DNA of 64,000 bases, from NCBI RefSeq assembly GCF_000429725.1, contig NZ_KE386944.1:222531-286530 (forward strand), given 5' to 3'. A program made the translations under genes and the position numbers. This DNA is from Alkalicoccus chagannorensis DSM 18086 (GTDB lineage: Bacteria; Bacillota; Bacilli; Bacillales; Salisediminibacteriaceae). Below are positions 37,412-48,900 of the stretch, one piece after another; position 1 is the stretch's first letter; each line of letters opens with the position of its first letter. Below the pieces are notes generated by a model. The model searched no databases. It was not told the origin of the DNA and saw only the letters and a list, made by a program, of their open reading frames with translations.

Positions 37412-37440
37412 ATTATATACTGACCTTCTTTGACTTTCAA
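37412..37440 (-). promoter_or_regulatory. SigA promoter of clpE
   Basis: TTGAAA (37435-37440) and TATAAT (37412-37417) on the minus strand at exactly 17 bp. Confidence 0.85.
37421..37435 (-). promoter_or_regulatory. CtsR operator in the clpE promoter
   Basis: Minus-strand AGTCAAAGAAGGTCA matches the CtsR heptad repeat RGTCAAANANRGTCAAA through its first 15 bases and fills the promoter spacer. Confidence 0.75.
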
Positions 37441-37665
37441 CCTTGAGGACTTACTTTTTTAAAACTTTTGCGGAAAGGAAAGGGATGTCTGCCGGGAGAT
37501 GCTGGTGACGTCGGTGGCTCTGTTGGAGGATGCGACCGGTAGATCATCCGTCCCTTCTGCCAGGACGTGCTGGACACGTACGACGGTTCAGAAGGCACCG
37601 CTTGCCAGCAGGCGCCTGCAGTATGATAAAATGGCAATAATGATTGTTTCAAGGAGGCGACCAGC

Positions 37666-38202
37666 ATGAACGAAGAGGATCAGAAGAAAAACGAAAAGAT
37701 CAAGAAAATGAGCGGCAGTTTCAATATTTTAAGCAATGACTCCACCGATGGACACGGAGGATACGGGGTCGGCACGATGAACTTAAACAACGTCACCCCT
37801 GTCTTCATCGATCCGGAAGGCGATGAGGCCTTTGTCGATATGGGGGCCCTTCATGCCCGCAGCGCGGTCGAAAAGCGGATCAAATTCCTGAAAGAGCGTG
37901 AGGCCGTTCCGAATGGCAAGCTGTTCTGGCTCGTCTGGGTGACGGTCGAACATATCGAAGGCAAGCCGGCGTACACCGGTGTCGGCGCCTGCGAAATGAT
38001 TGTCGACCGGGAGATCCGCCGAGGGTATAAGAGCATGCCTGAACATGTGAACAACATGGATAAATCCTTAAAAGGCAAAATTATTGTCGATCACATGGAT
38101 GATAAATCCAAGCAGGTGCTGCGGCGCTATTTGAAAGACTTCAACGAAGAGTTCTGGGAAGCTTCCACTGAAGAACTGAAGCAGGGACTCGGCGGAGAGT
38201 AA
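37666..38202 (+). CDS. ywhD: YwhD family protein
   Basis: 178 residues. The family signature SGSFNILSNDSTDGHGGYG (~16-34) and VTVEHIEGKPAYTGVGACEM (~91-110) match Bacillus YwhD, whose function is unknown. An AAGGAGG site precedes the ATG. Located between clpE and the spermidine genes as in B. subtilis, and ended by the stem at 38221. Confidence 0.9.
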   Translation: MNEEDQKKNEKIKKMSGSFNILSNDSTDGHGGYGVGTMNLNNVTPVFIDPEGDEAFVDMGALHARSAVEKRIKFLKEREAVPNGKLFWLVWVTVEHIEGKPAYTGVGACEMIVDREIRRGYKSMPEHVNNMDKSLKGKIIVDHMDDKSKQVLRRYLKDFNEEFWEASTEELKQGLGGE

Positions 38203-38220
38203 GCAGTGTGTGAGAAGGGA

Positions 38221-38250
38221 AGGAGCGTCTCCAGCGTCCGAGACGCTCCT
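38221..38250 (+). terminator. Terminator of ywhD
   Basis: AGGAGCGTCTC and GAGACGCTCCT form an 11-bp perfect stem; the T tract is weak. Confidence 0.75.
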
Positions 38251-38322
38251 CCTGCTTTTGATAAGAAGATAAGCTCGGCACCATGCCCATCCGGAAAGCC
38301 GGAAGGTACGCGCTGTTCTCTA

Positions 38323-38346
38323 TTTGTTCACTTGTTTGTGAACAAA
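38323..38346. promoter_or_regulatory. Perfect inverted repeat, possible operator
   Basis: TTTGTTCAC and GTGAACAAA flank TTGTTT, 22 bp upstream of a -35 box. The regulator is unknown; it is not the Rex consensus, whose arms are TTGTGAA/TTCACAA. Confidence 0.5.
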
Positions 38347-38368
38347 CTGTGAAGAAGCTGGAGTTTTC

Positions 38369-38477
38369 TTGCGGACTGCTGCCGATTTTTAGTAGAATGA
38401 GGATTACACACACGCAACATGCTAAGACAGGAAAGCAGACGAAGGTGGACCCACACACATCCCTTTCGTCTGTTTTT
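38369..38477 (+). ncRNA. Candidate short transcript (promoter to terminator)
   Basis: TTGCGG (38369-38374), 18-bp spacer, TAGAAT (38393-38398). About 35 bp downstream CAGACGAA pairs with TTCGTCTG, followed by TTTTTCTTTTT (38435-38477). This would give an RNA of about 75 nt with no credible open frame. It could be a small RNA or an attenuator-like leader. Inference only. Confidence 0.35.
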
Positions 38478-38587
38478 CTTTTTGTGAAGGCTGGGTTATC
38501 GTTCCTTGTTCATTTTAGGTTCTACCGTACATGGTGGAGAAGTGGTTCCTTTCCATGGCATCTTTTCTTCCGTTTCAGGCGGCGCTG

Positions 38588-38653
38588 CCTTTGAGCGCCG
38601 CCGCAGGTCGCTGCTCTCATCAAATAACAACAAGCTTGAACAGAACTTTTGTG
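38588..38653 (+). repeat. Long dispersed repeat, partial copy C
   Basis: TTGAGCGCCGCC, GTCGCTGCTCTCATCAAATA and ACAACAAGCTTGAACAGAAC repeat the right-hand end of copies A and B. Confidence 0.6.
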
Positions 38654-38951
38654 AAAAGAACCGCACGGATCGGTTTGTTTCGCAGGTTCTCTAAGAAAAG
38701 CAAGGATTCTTCGCACAGCGGCAAAGCTGCCGTTACGCTCGACGATGGGGCAGATCTTCCTATCATGTAAAAAAAGCAGCACGCTTTTCCAGCCAGTGAT
38801 AAGAAAGAAAAACCTTGCGGCGTCGGATGGTATCGGCTATTTTAATAAGGAAAGCATCGGCGGGCAGAGAGAGGCGGCAGCGTCTACTCCTCGTTCCGGA
38901 TCGGAACGGGCAGCGCTTTTGGCTTGTACATAACAGAGGAGGACACGTCCA

Positions 38952-39797
38952 ATGAGTATCTGGTTTACAGAGAAACAGACCGAGCATTTCGGTATTACCG
39001 CGGAAATCGTCCGCACCCACGTCAGTGAGCAGACCGAGTTCCAGCAGCTGGATATGGTCGAAACGAAGGAATTCGGCAACATGCTTCTGCTCGATGGCAT
39101 GGTGATGACGACCGAGAAAGATGAATTCGTCTATCACGAGATGGCCGCCCACGTGCCGCTGCATACGCACCCGAACCCCGAGCACGTCCTCGTCGTCGGC
39201 GGTGGCGACGGCGGCGTGATCCGTGAAATTTTAAAGCACCCGGAAGTAAAAACAGCGACCCTCGCCGAAATCGATGGGAAAGTGGTCGAATATTCGAAAC
39301 AGTACCTGCCGTCGATTGCCGGAGCCCTGGAGGACGTTCGTGTAGACGTCCGTATCATCGACGGCTTCATGCATATCGCCGAGAGCGAGAACCGCTACGA
39401 CGTCATCATGGTTGATTCAACGGAGCCGGTCGGACCGGCTGTGCAGCTGTTTACGAAAGGCTTTTACGAAGGCATCAACCGCGCACTGAAAGAAGACGGT
39501 CTCTTCATCGCCCAGACCGATAATCCGTGGTTCCAGCCGGAGCTGATCCGTACGGCGTTCCGCGACATCCGCGCCACGTTCCCGGTGACACGGCTGTACA
39601 CCGCGGCGATCCCGACGTACCCGAGCGGTCTCTGGACGTTTACGCTCGGCTCGAAAAAACACGACCCGCTGGAAGCCGATCCATCGCGTTTTCATGAGCT
39701 GGAGACGTCGTACTACACGCCGGACATCCACCGCGCGGCATTCGCCCTGCCCGCCTTCGTCGAAAAACTGACCCGGGAGGACCAGCATGCTCTTTGA
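38952..39797 (+). CDS. speE: Spermidine synthase
   Basis: 281 residues. It transfers aminopropyl from decarboxylated SAM to putrescine. The motif [16 protein letters not shown] (~79-94) binds the nucleoside, and [15 protein letters not shown] (~151-165) contains the catalytic Asp region. The ribosome site is GAGGAGG. Its last 11 bp overlap the start of speB, so the pair is translationally coupled. Together they convert agmatine to putrescine to spermidine. Confidence 0.96.
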   Translation: MSIWFTEKQTEHFGITAEIVRTHVSEQTEFQQLDMVETKEFGNMLLLDGMVMTTEKDEFVYHEMAAHVPLHTHPNPEHVLVVGGGDGGVIREILKHPEVKTATLAEIDGKVVEYSKQYLPSIAGALEDVRVDVRIIDGFMHIAESENRYDVIMVDSTEPVGPAVQLFTKGFYEGINRALKEDGLFIAQTDNPWFQPELIRTAFRDIRATFPVTRLYTAAIPTYPSGLWTFTLGSKKHDPLEADPSRFHELETSYYTPDIHRAAFALPAFVEKLTREDQHAL

Positions 39798-40668
39798 TGA
39801 AGGCTACTCCGGACGAAAATTTATCATGGCCGACAAAACATACGACAACGCCGACATCGTGCTTTTCGGGCTCCCGATGGACTACACGGTCAGCTTCCGG
39901 CCGGGCTCGCGCTTCGGCCCGAACCGGATCCGCGAAGCCTCGATCGGGCTGGAGGAATACAGCGTGTATCTCGACGATCACCTTGAGCATCTGCGCGTGC
40001 ATGACGCCGGGGACATGCTTCTCCCGTTCGGCAATGCGGGCAAAAGCCTGGAGCTGATGCGCGGCTATGCCGAAACCCTCTTTGCCGATGGGAAATTCCC
40101 GGTGGCCCTCGGCGGCGAGCACCTCGTCACCTGGCCGCTGCTGCAGGCAGCCGCTGCAGCCCATGACAACCCGGCACTCATCCATATTGATGCCCATGCC
40201 GATCTGCGGGAAGAGTACGAAGGAGAGACGCTGTCCCACTCCACGCCGGTGAGAAAAGCATGCGGGCTGCTCGGGCCGGAAAACGTCTATTCCTTCGGCA
40301 TCCGTTCAGGATCCCGGGAAGAGTTCGCGTTCGCTGCCTCTTCCGGGATGCATATGAGCAGGTTCGAAGCGGCGGCTCCGCTTCGGGACGTGCTCCCTTC
40401 CCTGAAGGGCAGAAAGGTGTACGTCACGGTGGATATCGACGTGCTGGATCCTGCCTATGCTCCGGGAACCGGAACCCCGGAAGCAGGAGGCATCACCTCG
40501 GCCGAACTGCTGGCGTGCATCCATGCGATTGCCGCTTCCGGCGTGCAGGTCATCGGCTGTGATCTCGTCGAAGTAGCTCCGGCCTACGACCCGGCCGAGC
40601 AGACGAGCACCGCCGCGTGCAAAATCATCCGCGAGATGATGCTCGGATTCGGACCGAGAAAGCCATAA
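39787..40668 (+). CDS. speB: Agmatinase
   Basis: 293 residues of the ureohydrolase family. It hydrolyses agmatine to putrescine and urea. The binuclear Mn site is complete: GGEHLVT (His), [14 protein letters not shown] (Asp/His/Asp) and [20 protein letters not shown] (Asp/Asp). The AGGAGG site lies inside speE. The pair is closed by a terminator at 40677. Confidence 0.95.
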   Translation: MLFDEGYSGRKFIMADKTYDNADIVLFGLPMDYTVSFRPGSRFGPNRIREASIGLEEYSVYLDDHLEHLRVHDAGDMLLPFGNAGKSLELMRGYAETLFADGKFPVALGGEHLVTWPLLQAAAAAHDNPALIHIDAHADLREEYEGETLSHSTPVRKACGLLGPENVYSFGIRSGSREEFAFAASSGMHMSRFEAAAPLRDVLPSLKGRKVYVTVDIDVLDPAYAPGTGTPEAGGITSAELLACIHAIAASGVQVIGCDLVEVAPAYDPAEQTSTAACKIIREMMLGFGPRKP

Positions 40669-40676
40669 AAAGCCTT

Positions 40677-40701
40677 CCCGCCTCTTGAATTAGAGGCGGG
40701 T
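40677..40701 (+). terminator. Terminator of speE-speB
   Basis: CCCGCCTCT and AGAGGCGGG around TGAATT, followed by TTGTT. Confidence 0.8.
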
Positions 40702-40749
40702 TGTTCGATATAATTAGCAGGTTAAACCAACAAGGAACGGGTGAACACG

Positions 40750-41192
40750 ATGACGCAGAATAAAATGGATGTCGATATTTCCATCCAGACGACTATACGC
40801 GACGGCGGGCAGCGGGAACGGCATACAATGGAAACAAACGGAGAGCTTATCTGGCGCGGAGGTCTGCTTGCGCTGCAGTTCGATGAACCGGTAGAAGAAG
40901 GCGAACCCCAGGGGACGAGCCAGGTGATGCAGCTGCGGGACGGCCGGCTTTCGGTGAAACGGAAAGGGGCCGTGCAGATGGACCAGCGATTCGTCGAAGG
41001 GGAGAAGACACGCGGCATGTTCACGAGCCAGGCGGGGCCGATGCAGATGGAGACCGATACGAAGGAGCTCCAGTACGACTGGGACGACATGCAGTCCCGC
41101 GGCACGATTCTGCTCGTCTATGTACTCCGGCTCGCCGGACAGAAAACAGGCACGTATACGATGAAAGTGACATTCGAGGAGGGGTCGGACGT

Positions 41193-41196
<4 letters not shown>
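40750..41196 (+). CDS. ywiB: DUF1934 beta-barrel protein YwiB
   Basis: 148 residues from ATG 40750; a GTG three codons upstream is an alternative and the ribosome site is ambiguous. A calycin-like pattern of strands with [19 protein letters not shown] matches the DUF1934/YwiB family, function unknown. It overlaps argS by 4 bp (ATGA), the same arrangement as in Bacillus. A TATAAT box lies at 40710-40715. Confidence 0.85.
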
Positions 41197-42860
<1,664 letters not shown>

Positions 42861-43089
42861 GTCCAAAAGCACCTTGTGCGTGTGAATTCCCCGGTCGACA
42901 GCGGCACCGGACACAGAAAGAACTCTACATGCTGCACCGGAAGAAGCAGGGCCATATGGTTCCTGCTTCTTTTGCTGTGGGCGTGCATGCCATACCTACA
43001 TGCAGAGGAAGGGCGGGTTTCGGAGACGACAAGCAGGCGCGTCAACGCATGCGTTCGGAAACAGCCGCTGTGTCTCCTGCGACAAAAAG

Positions 43090-43127
43090 CCGTATACCGC
43101 CCTCTTTTATTTAAGAGCGGTATACGG
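43090..43127 (+). terminator. Stem-loop after argS
   Basis: CCGTATACCGC pairs with GCGGTATACGG and CTCTT with AAGAG, with a 2-nt bulge. There is no T run, so it may not terminate. Confidence 0.5.
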
Positions 43128-43284
43128 GGTCAGGTGCCGTTTGGCGGTTTGGCAGGAGTGGCTCAAAACGCGGAGCGGACCGTCCCAAAACGGCGGCAGG
43201 GCGGCGTGTTCTCGGCGTTCACCGGCTCAATATCAAGCCGATGGCTCCTTTTTTCTTCCGGGCGTCCCGCCTGTGTCCGGTACC

Positions 43285-43319
43285 CGCCCGCTTCAGGCAG
43301 GCGGGCGTCTCCTTTTTTT
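43285..43319 (+). terminator. Rho-independent terminator
   Basis: CGCCCGC and GCGGGCG enclose TTCAGGCAG; a run of seven T follows. Confidence 0.7.
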
Positions 43320-43446
43320 CGTGAAGCGACCCGCTTTCCGCCGCGGCCGTGCCTTCGAGGCAGCGGAAACGTCCAAGAGGACGTACGGAAACAGGCGCTG
43401 TGCCTGCCGCTCCGTTGAACGCAGCCAGAATTTCCGTGCAGAAGGT

Positions 43447-43470
43447 GGGGACGTTTCGATAAACGTCCCC
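43447..43470. promoter_or_regulatory. Perfect inverted repeat upstream of the first LacI gene
   Basis: GGGGACGTTT and AAACGTCCCC flank CGAT, 79 bp before the ATG. It may be an autoregulatory site or a hairpin. Confidence 0.45.
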
Positions 43471-43548
43471 CGTCGGCATGGATGTCCGGGGGGACGCGGG
43501 ATGTGATATGATGATGGCACGACATCAAACAGAAGGGCCGACGTATCC

Positions 43549-44565
43549 ATGCGCATGACAATCAAACAAATTGCGGAGCTCGCTGGTGTCTCCCGGGCCA
43601 CCGTATCCAAAATTATTAATAACTACGACGACGTAGGCGAGAAAACGAAGAAAAAAGTACTCGATATTATGGAAGAGCATAATTACCGACCTTCGTATTC
43701 CGCTCAGTCTCTTGCCAAGAAAAAAACCAACGTGATCGGCGTCGTGTACGCCGGAGAAGTGAATGCCGACTTCAACCACCCGTTCTTCGTAGAGGTCATG
43801 AACGCCTTCAAGAAAAAGATCGGCTTCCTCGGCTACGACCTGCTTTTCTTTTCCAACGAGAAGTTCCACCGCGGAGAGGAAGACTACCTCGAGCGCTGTC
43901 TTCACTATAATGTCGATGGGTGCATCATCGTCAGTGGGGCGAACGTGCAGCCATCCGTGTATGAACTGGATCGAAGTGAGGTGCCCTGCATCGGTATCGA
44001 TGTAGAGCTTACGGGGCCAAAGTCTGCCTATGTAACGACTGACAACGAAACGGCCGTGGACCTCGTCCTGGAGCATCTAGCCGGAATCGGGCATCAGAAA
44101 ATCGGGTATGTCACAGGGGTGCAGGGATCGGACATTACGGAAGTCCGGAACGAGTATTTCCGCCGGGCGGTAAAGAAGCGGAATCTGACCGTGCACGAAG
44201 CATGGGTAGTAGAAGGAGACTTCTTCGAAGAGAGCGGTTATCTAGCTGGACAGCAGCTGCTTACGCTGAACGAACAGCCGACGGCGGTTTTCGCGGCGTC
44301 GGACATGATGGCTCTCGGTCTGCAGCGGGCACTGCGGGAAGCCGGAGAAGCCGGCCGCTTCGGGGTCGTCGGCATCGATGATATTACAGCCGCGAGGCAT
44401 GTCGATCCGCCGCTGACAACAGTCCGTCAGCAGCAGAAAGAGTTCGGAAACACGGCTGCGGACATGCTCGATGCGCTGATCCGCGGGGAAGAAGTCAAAC
44501 AAAAAATGGTACTTCCGGCAGAACTGATTGTACGGGACTCCTGCAGGGGCCGACTCCTTTCCTGA
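43549..44565 (+). CDS. LacI-family transcriptional regulator (paralogue 1)
   Basis: 338 residues. The N-terminal HTH TIKQIAELAGVSRATVSKII and hinge NYRPSYSAQSLAKKKTN lead to a periplasmic-binding-protein-like effector domain (~60-330). It is closely similar along its whole length to the regulator at 53333-54376, including the recognition region TVSKIINNY and the PFFVEVMNAFKKKIG block. Both may therefore bind the CGAAAC/GTTTCG operators of the beta-glucoside genes. The neighbouring genes give no separate target. An ATG two codons downstream is also possible. Confidence 0.88.
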   Translation: MRMTIKQIAELAGVSRATVSKIINNYDDVGEKTKKKVLDIMEEHNYRPSYSAQSLAKKKTNVIGVVYAGEVNADFNHPFFVEVMNAFKKKIGFLGYDLLFFSNEKFHRGEEDYLERCLHYNVDGCIIVSGANVQPSVYELDRSEVPCIGIDVELTGPKSAYVTTDNETAVDLVLEHLAGIGHQKIGYVTGVQGSDITEVRNEYFRRAVKKRNLTVHEAWVVEGDFFEESGYLAGQQLLTLNEQPTAVFAASDMMALGLQRALREAGEAGRFGVVGIDDITAARHVDPPLTTVRQQQKEFGNTAADMLDALIRGEEVKQKMVLPAELIVRDSCRGRLLS

Positions 44566-44647
44566 TCGTTCGCTGCACGGACGCTTTTCGTGTAAAACCT
44601 GGCAGCAGCTCCTTGAAGAGAGGCGACCCGCACGAGTCCTGCCGGCA

Positions 44648-44681
44648 CAGGCCGCCCCTGCTGTCCGCCGGGGCGGCCTGT
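44648..44681 (+). terminator. Terminator of the first LacI gene
   Basis: CAGGCCGCCCC and GGGGCGGCCTG, an 11-bp perfect stem, followed by TCCTTT. Confidence 0.7.
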
Positions 44682-44860
44682 CCTTTGGTCGAACCCGAGG
44701 CAGAAATAGGCTTTGACGCTCAGAGAGATGGAACCACGGCGCGGGAAGCAGGCGGCAGCTCCGCTCTGTGCTGCATTTCAAACATTTTCCCAGAAGAAGA
44801 TGAACTTTTTTTCAAAAAGAGTAGATGTCCGTACCTCTTTTCTGATACACTGGCAGAGCA

Positions 44861-44877
44861 GGTGAGATAATCTCACC
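44861..44877. promoter_or_regulatory. Palindrome ahead of the XapX gene
   Basis: GGTGAGA-TAA-TCTCACC, perfect arms, 27 bp before the ATG; likely operator or promoter-overlapping site. Confidence 0.5.
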
Positions 44878-44904
44878 AGGTTAATGTTAAGGAAGGTGAC
44901 AAAT

Positions 44905-45075
44905 ATGCAGGATGTACTGCTGGCCATGCTCGCAGGACTGATCGTAGGTTTCGTTTTTGCATGGATTAAACTGCCGATTCCGGCTCCGCCGGCTCTTCCG
45001 GGAATCATGGGTATTTTCGGGATTTACTTTGGATATAAACTATTTCAGTGGGTCTCCACGTCCTTTTTCGGATAA
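44905..45075 (+). CDS. XapX-domain small membrane protein
   Basis: 56 residues. GGAAGGTGAC precedes the ATG. Two hydrophobic helices joined by LPIPAPPALPGIMGIFGIYF match the XapX (DUF1427) family of tiny membrane proteins of unknown function. Ends in a weak terminator at 45079. Confidence 0.8.
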   Translation: MQDVLLAMLAGLIVGFVFAWIKLPIPAPPALPGIMGIFGIYFGYKLFQWVSTSFFG

Positions 45076-45078
45076 CTC

Positions 45079-45116
45079 CCGCCGCTCTCTGTCTACCAGC
45101 AGCAGGGCGGTTTTTT
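45079..45116 (+). terminator. Weak terminator after the XapX gene
   Basis: CCGCC and GGCGG around a long loop, followed by TTTTTT. Confidence 0.55.
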
Positions 45117-45271
45117 GTATAGAAAGAGTGGTACTGTCCCTCCTGTTTTGACCTCTTTCCGGAATATCAGAAATGCCAGCTTGTTTCGCACGGGGGTCTT
45201 TCAGGCGAAAGGGTTTTCACTTTCACGGAAAAAGGGAATGGAAACTACAAGATCAAACGGGAGGGATTGCT

Positions 45272-45730
45272 GTGCACCATAACCACTACATCAACAAATG
45301 TATCCGGATGGCCGCCAAGAATGTGGAACAGGGGGAGATGCCCTTTGCCGCGATGATCGTCAAGGATGGAGAAACGATTTCCCATGGCATCAACGACGGA
45401 TTATCCGAGAACGATCCGACAGCACATGGGGAAATGCGCGCTATTCAGCAGGCTGGACGCGTGTTGAAGACCACCGACCTCTCGGACTGCATTCTCTACA
45501 CGAACTGTGAGCCGTGTCCGATGTGCTACGCTGCAGCTTATTGGGCCGGCATCAAGCACGTGTACTATGGCTTATCGATCGACGAGCAGGCCGACTATGA
45601 CAACAAGCCGATAGAACTGTATGCAGACATCGCCAAGCCGAGAGCGGAGCGTGCCGTTGCTGTCGAAGCTGGAGAGGCGGACGAAGATCCGCGCGGCCCC
45701 TTCGATCTGCTGGCTGCGAAACAGGAATAG
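45272..45730 (+). CDS. Cytidine-deaminase-fold nucleobase deaminase (guanine deaminase-like)
   Basis: 152 residues from a GTG with GGGAGGG 7 bp upstream; longer frames lack a ribosome site. The zinc/catalytic motif is TAHGEMRAI (His and general-base Glu) and the second zinc pair is CEPCPMC. The length, NDPTAHGE context and C-terminal acidic tail resemble B. subtilis guanine deaminase GuaD, which turns guanine to xanthine. Other nucleoside deaminases in this family cannot be excluded. Confidence 0.8.
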   Translation: MHHNHYINKCIRMAAKNVEQGEMPFAAMIVKDGETISHGINDGLSENDPTAHGEMRAIQQAGRVLKTTDLSDCILYTNCEPCPMCYAAAYWAGIKHVYYGLSIDEQADYDNKPIELYADIAKPRAERAVAVEAGEADEDPRGPFDLLAAKQE

Positions 45731-45796
45731 TCTGCAGAAGGAAAAGCGGACGAATCCGCCTTTATCCTGCTGTGGTCTCTTTTCTGTAACGAAAAC

Positions 45797-45836
45797 AAGC
45801 GTGCATCCTGACGATCGGGATGCACGCTTTTATTTG
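45797..45836. terminator. Bidirectional terminator between deaminase and phosphorylase genes
   Basis: AAGCGTGCATCC pairs with GGATGCACGCTT; T-rich on both strands, serving the two convergent genes. Confidence 0.85.
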
Positions 45837-45916
45837 GCGATAAGCATGTAGACGTTCTCATCGAGGGTGACGGCGACGCGCGCTGCGAGGGAAGAACGAA
45901 GAACCCTTTCTTCCGC

Positions 45917-45960
45917 TTAGAAGCCTGCGGTACACGCCGCTCCGATCAAAAGGCGGACAG
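45917..45960 (+). repeat. Short dispersed GCCGTTCCGA-type element (copy 5)
   Basis: GAAGCCTGCGGTACACGCC then GCTCCGATCAAAAGGCGGAC, close to copies 2 and 3. Confidence 0.55.
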
Positions 45961-45976
45961 TCTGTTGGAGGACCGA

Positions 45977-48900
45977 TCAGGCCAGGGTGATCCGCATCTG
46001 CTGGATGTGTCCCCCGCGGAGAGCCTCTGCTTCGTGCTGTTCGAGAAAGCTGCTCTCCACCACCTGGCTGCGGCCGTCTTTCCAGGTGAGTTCGTACTGC
46101 ACCGGACGGGCCGCATCCGGGCCGTACGTGGCGCGCGGGGGATCCTGTACATACGTCACTTCACATGATGTGAACAACCGGAAAGAAAGCGTTCCGTCTT
46201 CACGGAAGAGCGATGCCGGAAGGACCGGCTCCGGACAGAAGCGCAGCGTGCCTTCCGCGACGGAAAAGGGGGCGGCGCCGGTCAGCATGTGCTGCCGCAT
46301 CTCCAGGAATTCCACCGTCGATCCGCTCAGGCGGGCGACAAAGCCGCGCCCGTGCAGCGACGGATCCGGGTTCGCGGAGCTTGCGAGAAACGAGGAATTC
46401 TCCAGCGTACTCCTCCCATAAACGGCTGGATCCTGATACGGAATCAGCGCCGCCGCGGTTTCCTCGTAAAACGTATCTGGCAGTCCGCGTTTTAAGAGTT
46501 CGAGCAGGTATTTGTATTCCATATGAAGAAAAATCGACTCGTTTTCAAGCCACCCGGGCGTGAAGGCCCGTACCCGGCCGAGCTCGGCAGGCGTATCGGC
46601 GAGGTTTTCCGAAGTCCGGTACATGCCCAGTTTTTCGTCATACAACGACGTCTTACGGACGGCGTCATGTATACGGGCCGCTTCCGCAGCAGTGCGGGCC
46701 GTCTTCAGCTGCTTGACCGCCCCTTCCAGAAAGAGCGGTACCGGTACAGGCTCCAGCGCCTTCCCGGAGAGAATGTCTTCGGTCTCAGCGCCGGGAGCAG
46801 CTTCGAAATAAAAGAACGTCGGCATCAGGGTGCCATACGAAGCGGCCTCGTGAAGACCGGCTCCTACTCTGGCTGCAAACAGGGTGAGCAGATGCTGTAC
46901 CCGGTCCGCCGTCAGCAGCTCCGTCTGCCCGGAAATCCCGGTGTCCAGCTTCTCCCGGTACGTTTCGAGGGCCGTGACGACCGAATCCCACGTCTCCGGC
47001 TTCAGATCGCTGCCGGCCTGCTCCAGCGTATCGAGCAGCGCCAGCAGCTCTGTCGGGACGGAGGCGGACGCGCCGATGCGCTGCAGCTGCCCGAGAAGCC
47101 GCTGCAGTTCCATCAGCTCCGAGGTCGACGCGCCGAGCATGCCCGGCAGGCCGTTCAGGGAATCGTTCCAGCCTGGTTTTTCCGTTTCCATCGATATACC
47201 GAGACCGCCGGGGGCCATCGAGGCGATTTTCACCGCAGCCAGGACGACCAGCTTGCTGTAGAGGTTCGTTGTGAGCGGACGACCGTCAGCCGTCGTTACC
47301 CAGCTGCCGGATCCGCTGCTGGACGGAGCGACAGCTTCATACTGCCGCACCTGTCCCTGCCGGGTGACATACTTGTCCTTCCGGGGAAGGATACGTGCCG
47401 GGCTGCTGAACCAATGGTATTTATCCGTGAAAAACAACTCCTGTTCCCGGTCTGGATAGACAGCAAGGAACTGTTCGATCAAGTCCAGGTTGTAGGTCCA
47501 GTGATCAATCCAGAAGCCTTCTTTATGCGCGGCGGGCTGGATCTCTTCGGCCTTATCCAGAAGGGTGCCGAGCCATGCATCCATAGACGCTGGAATAGCA
47601 TCATACCGCTCGAGTAGAGCGAGGGCACTTCCGGGCGTGAATCCTTCCACAAGATGGTGCTGCAGTACGTGGCTGCAGGACGGGAAATCGGCCGCCGCGG
47701 AAGAAGCATCCTCTTCTGAAAGCCGGAAGAAGACCGCCTGGACTTCGAGTGGATTGGCGCCGTCCAGTTGAATCAAATTCATGAAGTAGTGAATGTTGCG
47801 GTCGTAGACGGCTGGTTCCGTATAGACGTCCATCCGCCGGTTTTGGTTAATGTCACGGTAGTTCCCGTTCCCCTGTGGGTAATAGCCGGGCTGGATCGAG
47901 AAGAAGTTGTAGTCCCGCTCGAGGTCGCCATGTTTGCGCGAATACAAGTAATAAACGTGGGAAGCTTCTCGTCCGGCAATCACGGACGGAAAACCGCCCC
48001 GCAGGCCGTTATCGAGAAAACATTGGGACGCGTAGGCGTCGAGCCGCGGATCGGCTGTCTGCATGGCCGCCGGAAGAGTCACTTCGCGGGAGATGGCAGC
48101 AGCTTCCTGTTCCTTGGCTGCAAGGACAGCCGGATCCATAAGAGCGTCTACGAGTCCCGCCGCTGTCGCCGCATCCGCGGACGCACCGGCAGCCGACCAG
48201 ATGTCCAGCGGCTGGTCCGCCTGGAGTTCAATAGAAACCGGGGTGAACGCACAGGAGACTTTGTTGGTTGTCCTCTGCGGGGCCGCCGCAAGCGAGGTGG
48301 CTTCATGACGGAGGAACCCTGCCGGTACGGTCAGCGATGTATCGTGATCGAACACGAGGGAGGGGTCGACAACCGGCTGGATCCGTCTGCTTTTGCCGCT
48401 GCTGTCATGAAGCAGTGAGGCATAAAAGCTGCCTTCGTCCACGGGCTTTACTTCCGCCTCATCCCCGAAGCTCCCGCGCAGCGTATAGAAGGGCGCGGTT
48501 TCATCGAGCCACTCTACATCAAACCAGCTTTTGAGCGTATTCGATATTTCTTTATAGGCAGCATTCGGCACGCCGGCCGGAAGGACAGCCGGCAGGCCGT
48601 CGAGCACTTCCATCACCATCGGTTCCGTACCCGTATTCGTCAGACGCACCCGACGGATCAGTGCGCCGACGGGGGCGGAGGGAAGCGTGAAGTACCGCAC
48701 TTCGAGAAAAAGGGAATAAGCCGGATAGAAGCAGGTAAGGGAAAGCCCTTCGGCTTCGACCGTCATCGTTTCCTCTACGGATGGATCCGCAGCAGAAGCA
48801 GGAGAGAACGGCTCAAGCAGAACCGTTCCCTCCGGCTGGTGTAGTTTGATAAACGTGCGGAACCCTTCGGTATAGACGTTCCGGTATGCTTTGTCGGCCG

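Larger units (their letters stand above)
38203..38951. other. 749-bp intergenic region with regulatory-looking elements
   Basis: In order: the ywhD terminator, a TTTGTTCAC/GTGAACAAA inverted repeat, a promoter and terminator bracketing about 80 bp, a fragment of the long dispersed repeat (38588-38653), then the leader of speE. No protein gene recognised. Confidence 0.6.
42861..43548. other. 688-bp intergenic region, repeat-like, no gene recognised
   Basis: Contains two hairpins (43090-43127 and 43285-43319), a short run resembling the GGCKCAAAA arrays (GTGGCTCAAAACGCGG near 43160) and the inverted repeat at 43447-43470 ahead of the LacI gene. Several overlapping open frames here show no family features. 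Confidence 0.55.
44566..44904. other. Intergenic region before the XapX gene
   Basis: 339 bp with the LacI-gene terminator (44648-44681) and a palindrome (44861-44877). Nothing else recognised. Confidence 0.5.

Noticed and set aside
38323..38346. Rex operator
   Set aside because: Rex sites have TTGTGAA/TTCACAA arms in the opposite arrangement; the arms here are TTTGTTCAC/GTGAACAAA.
43000..43506. 168-codon frame between argS and the LacI gene
   Set aside because: Overlaps hairpins and repeat-like DNA, has several competing frames, no ribosome site and no domain.
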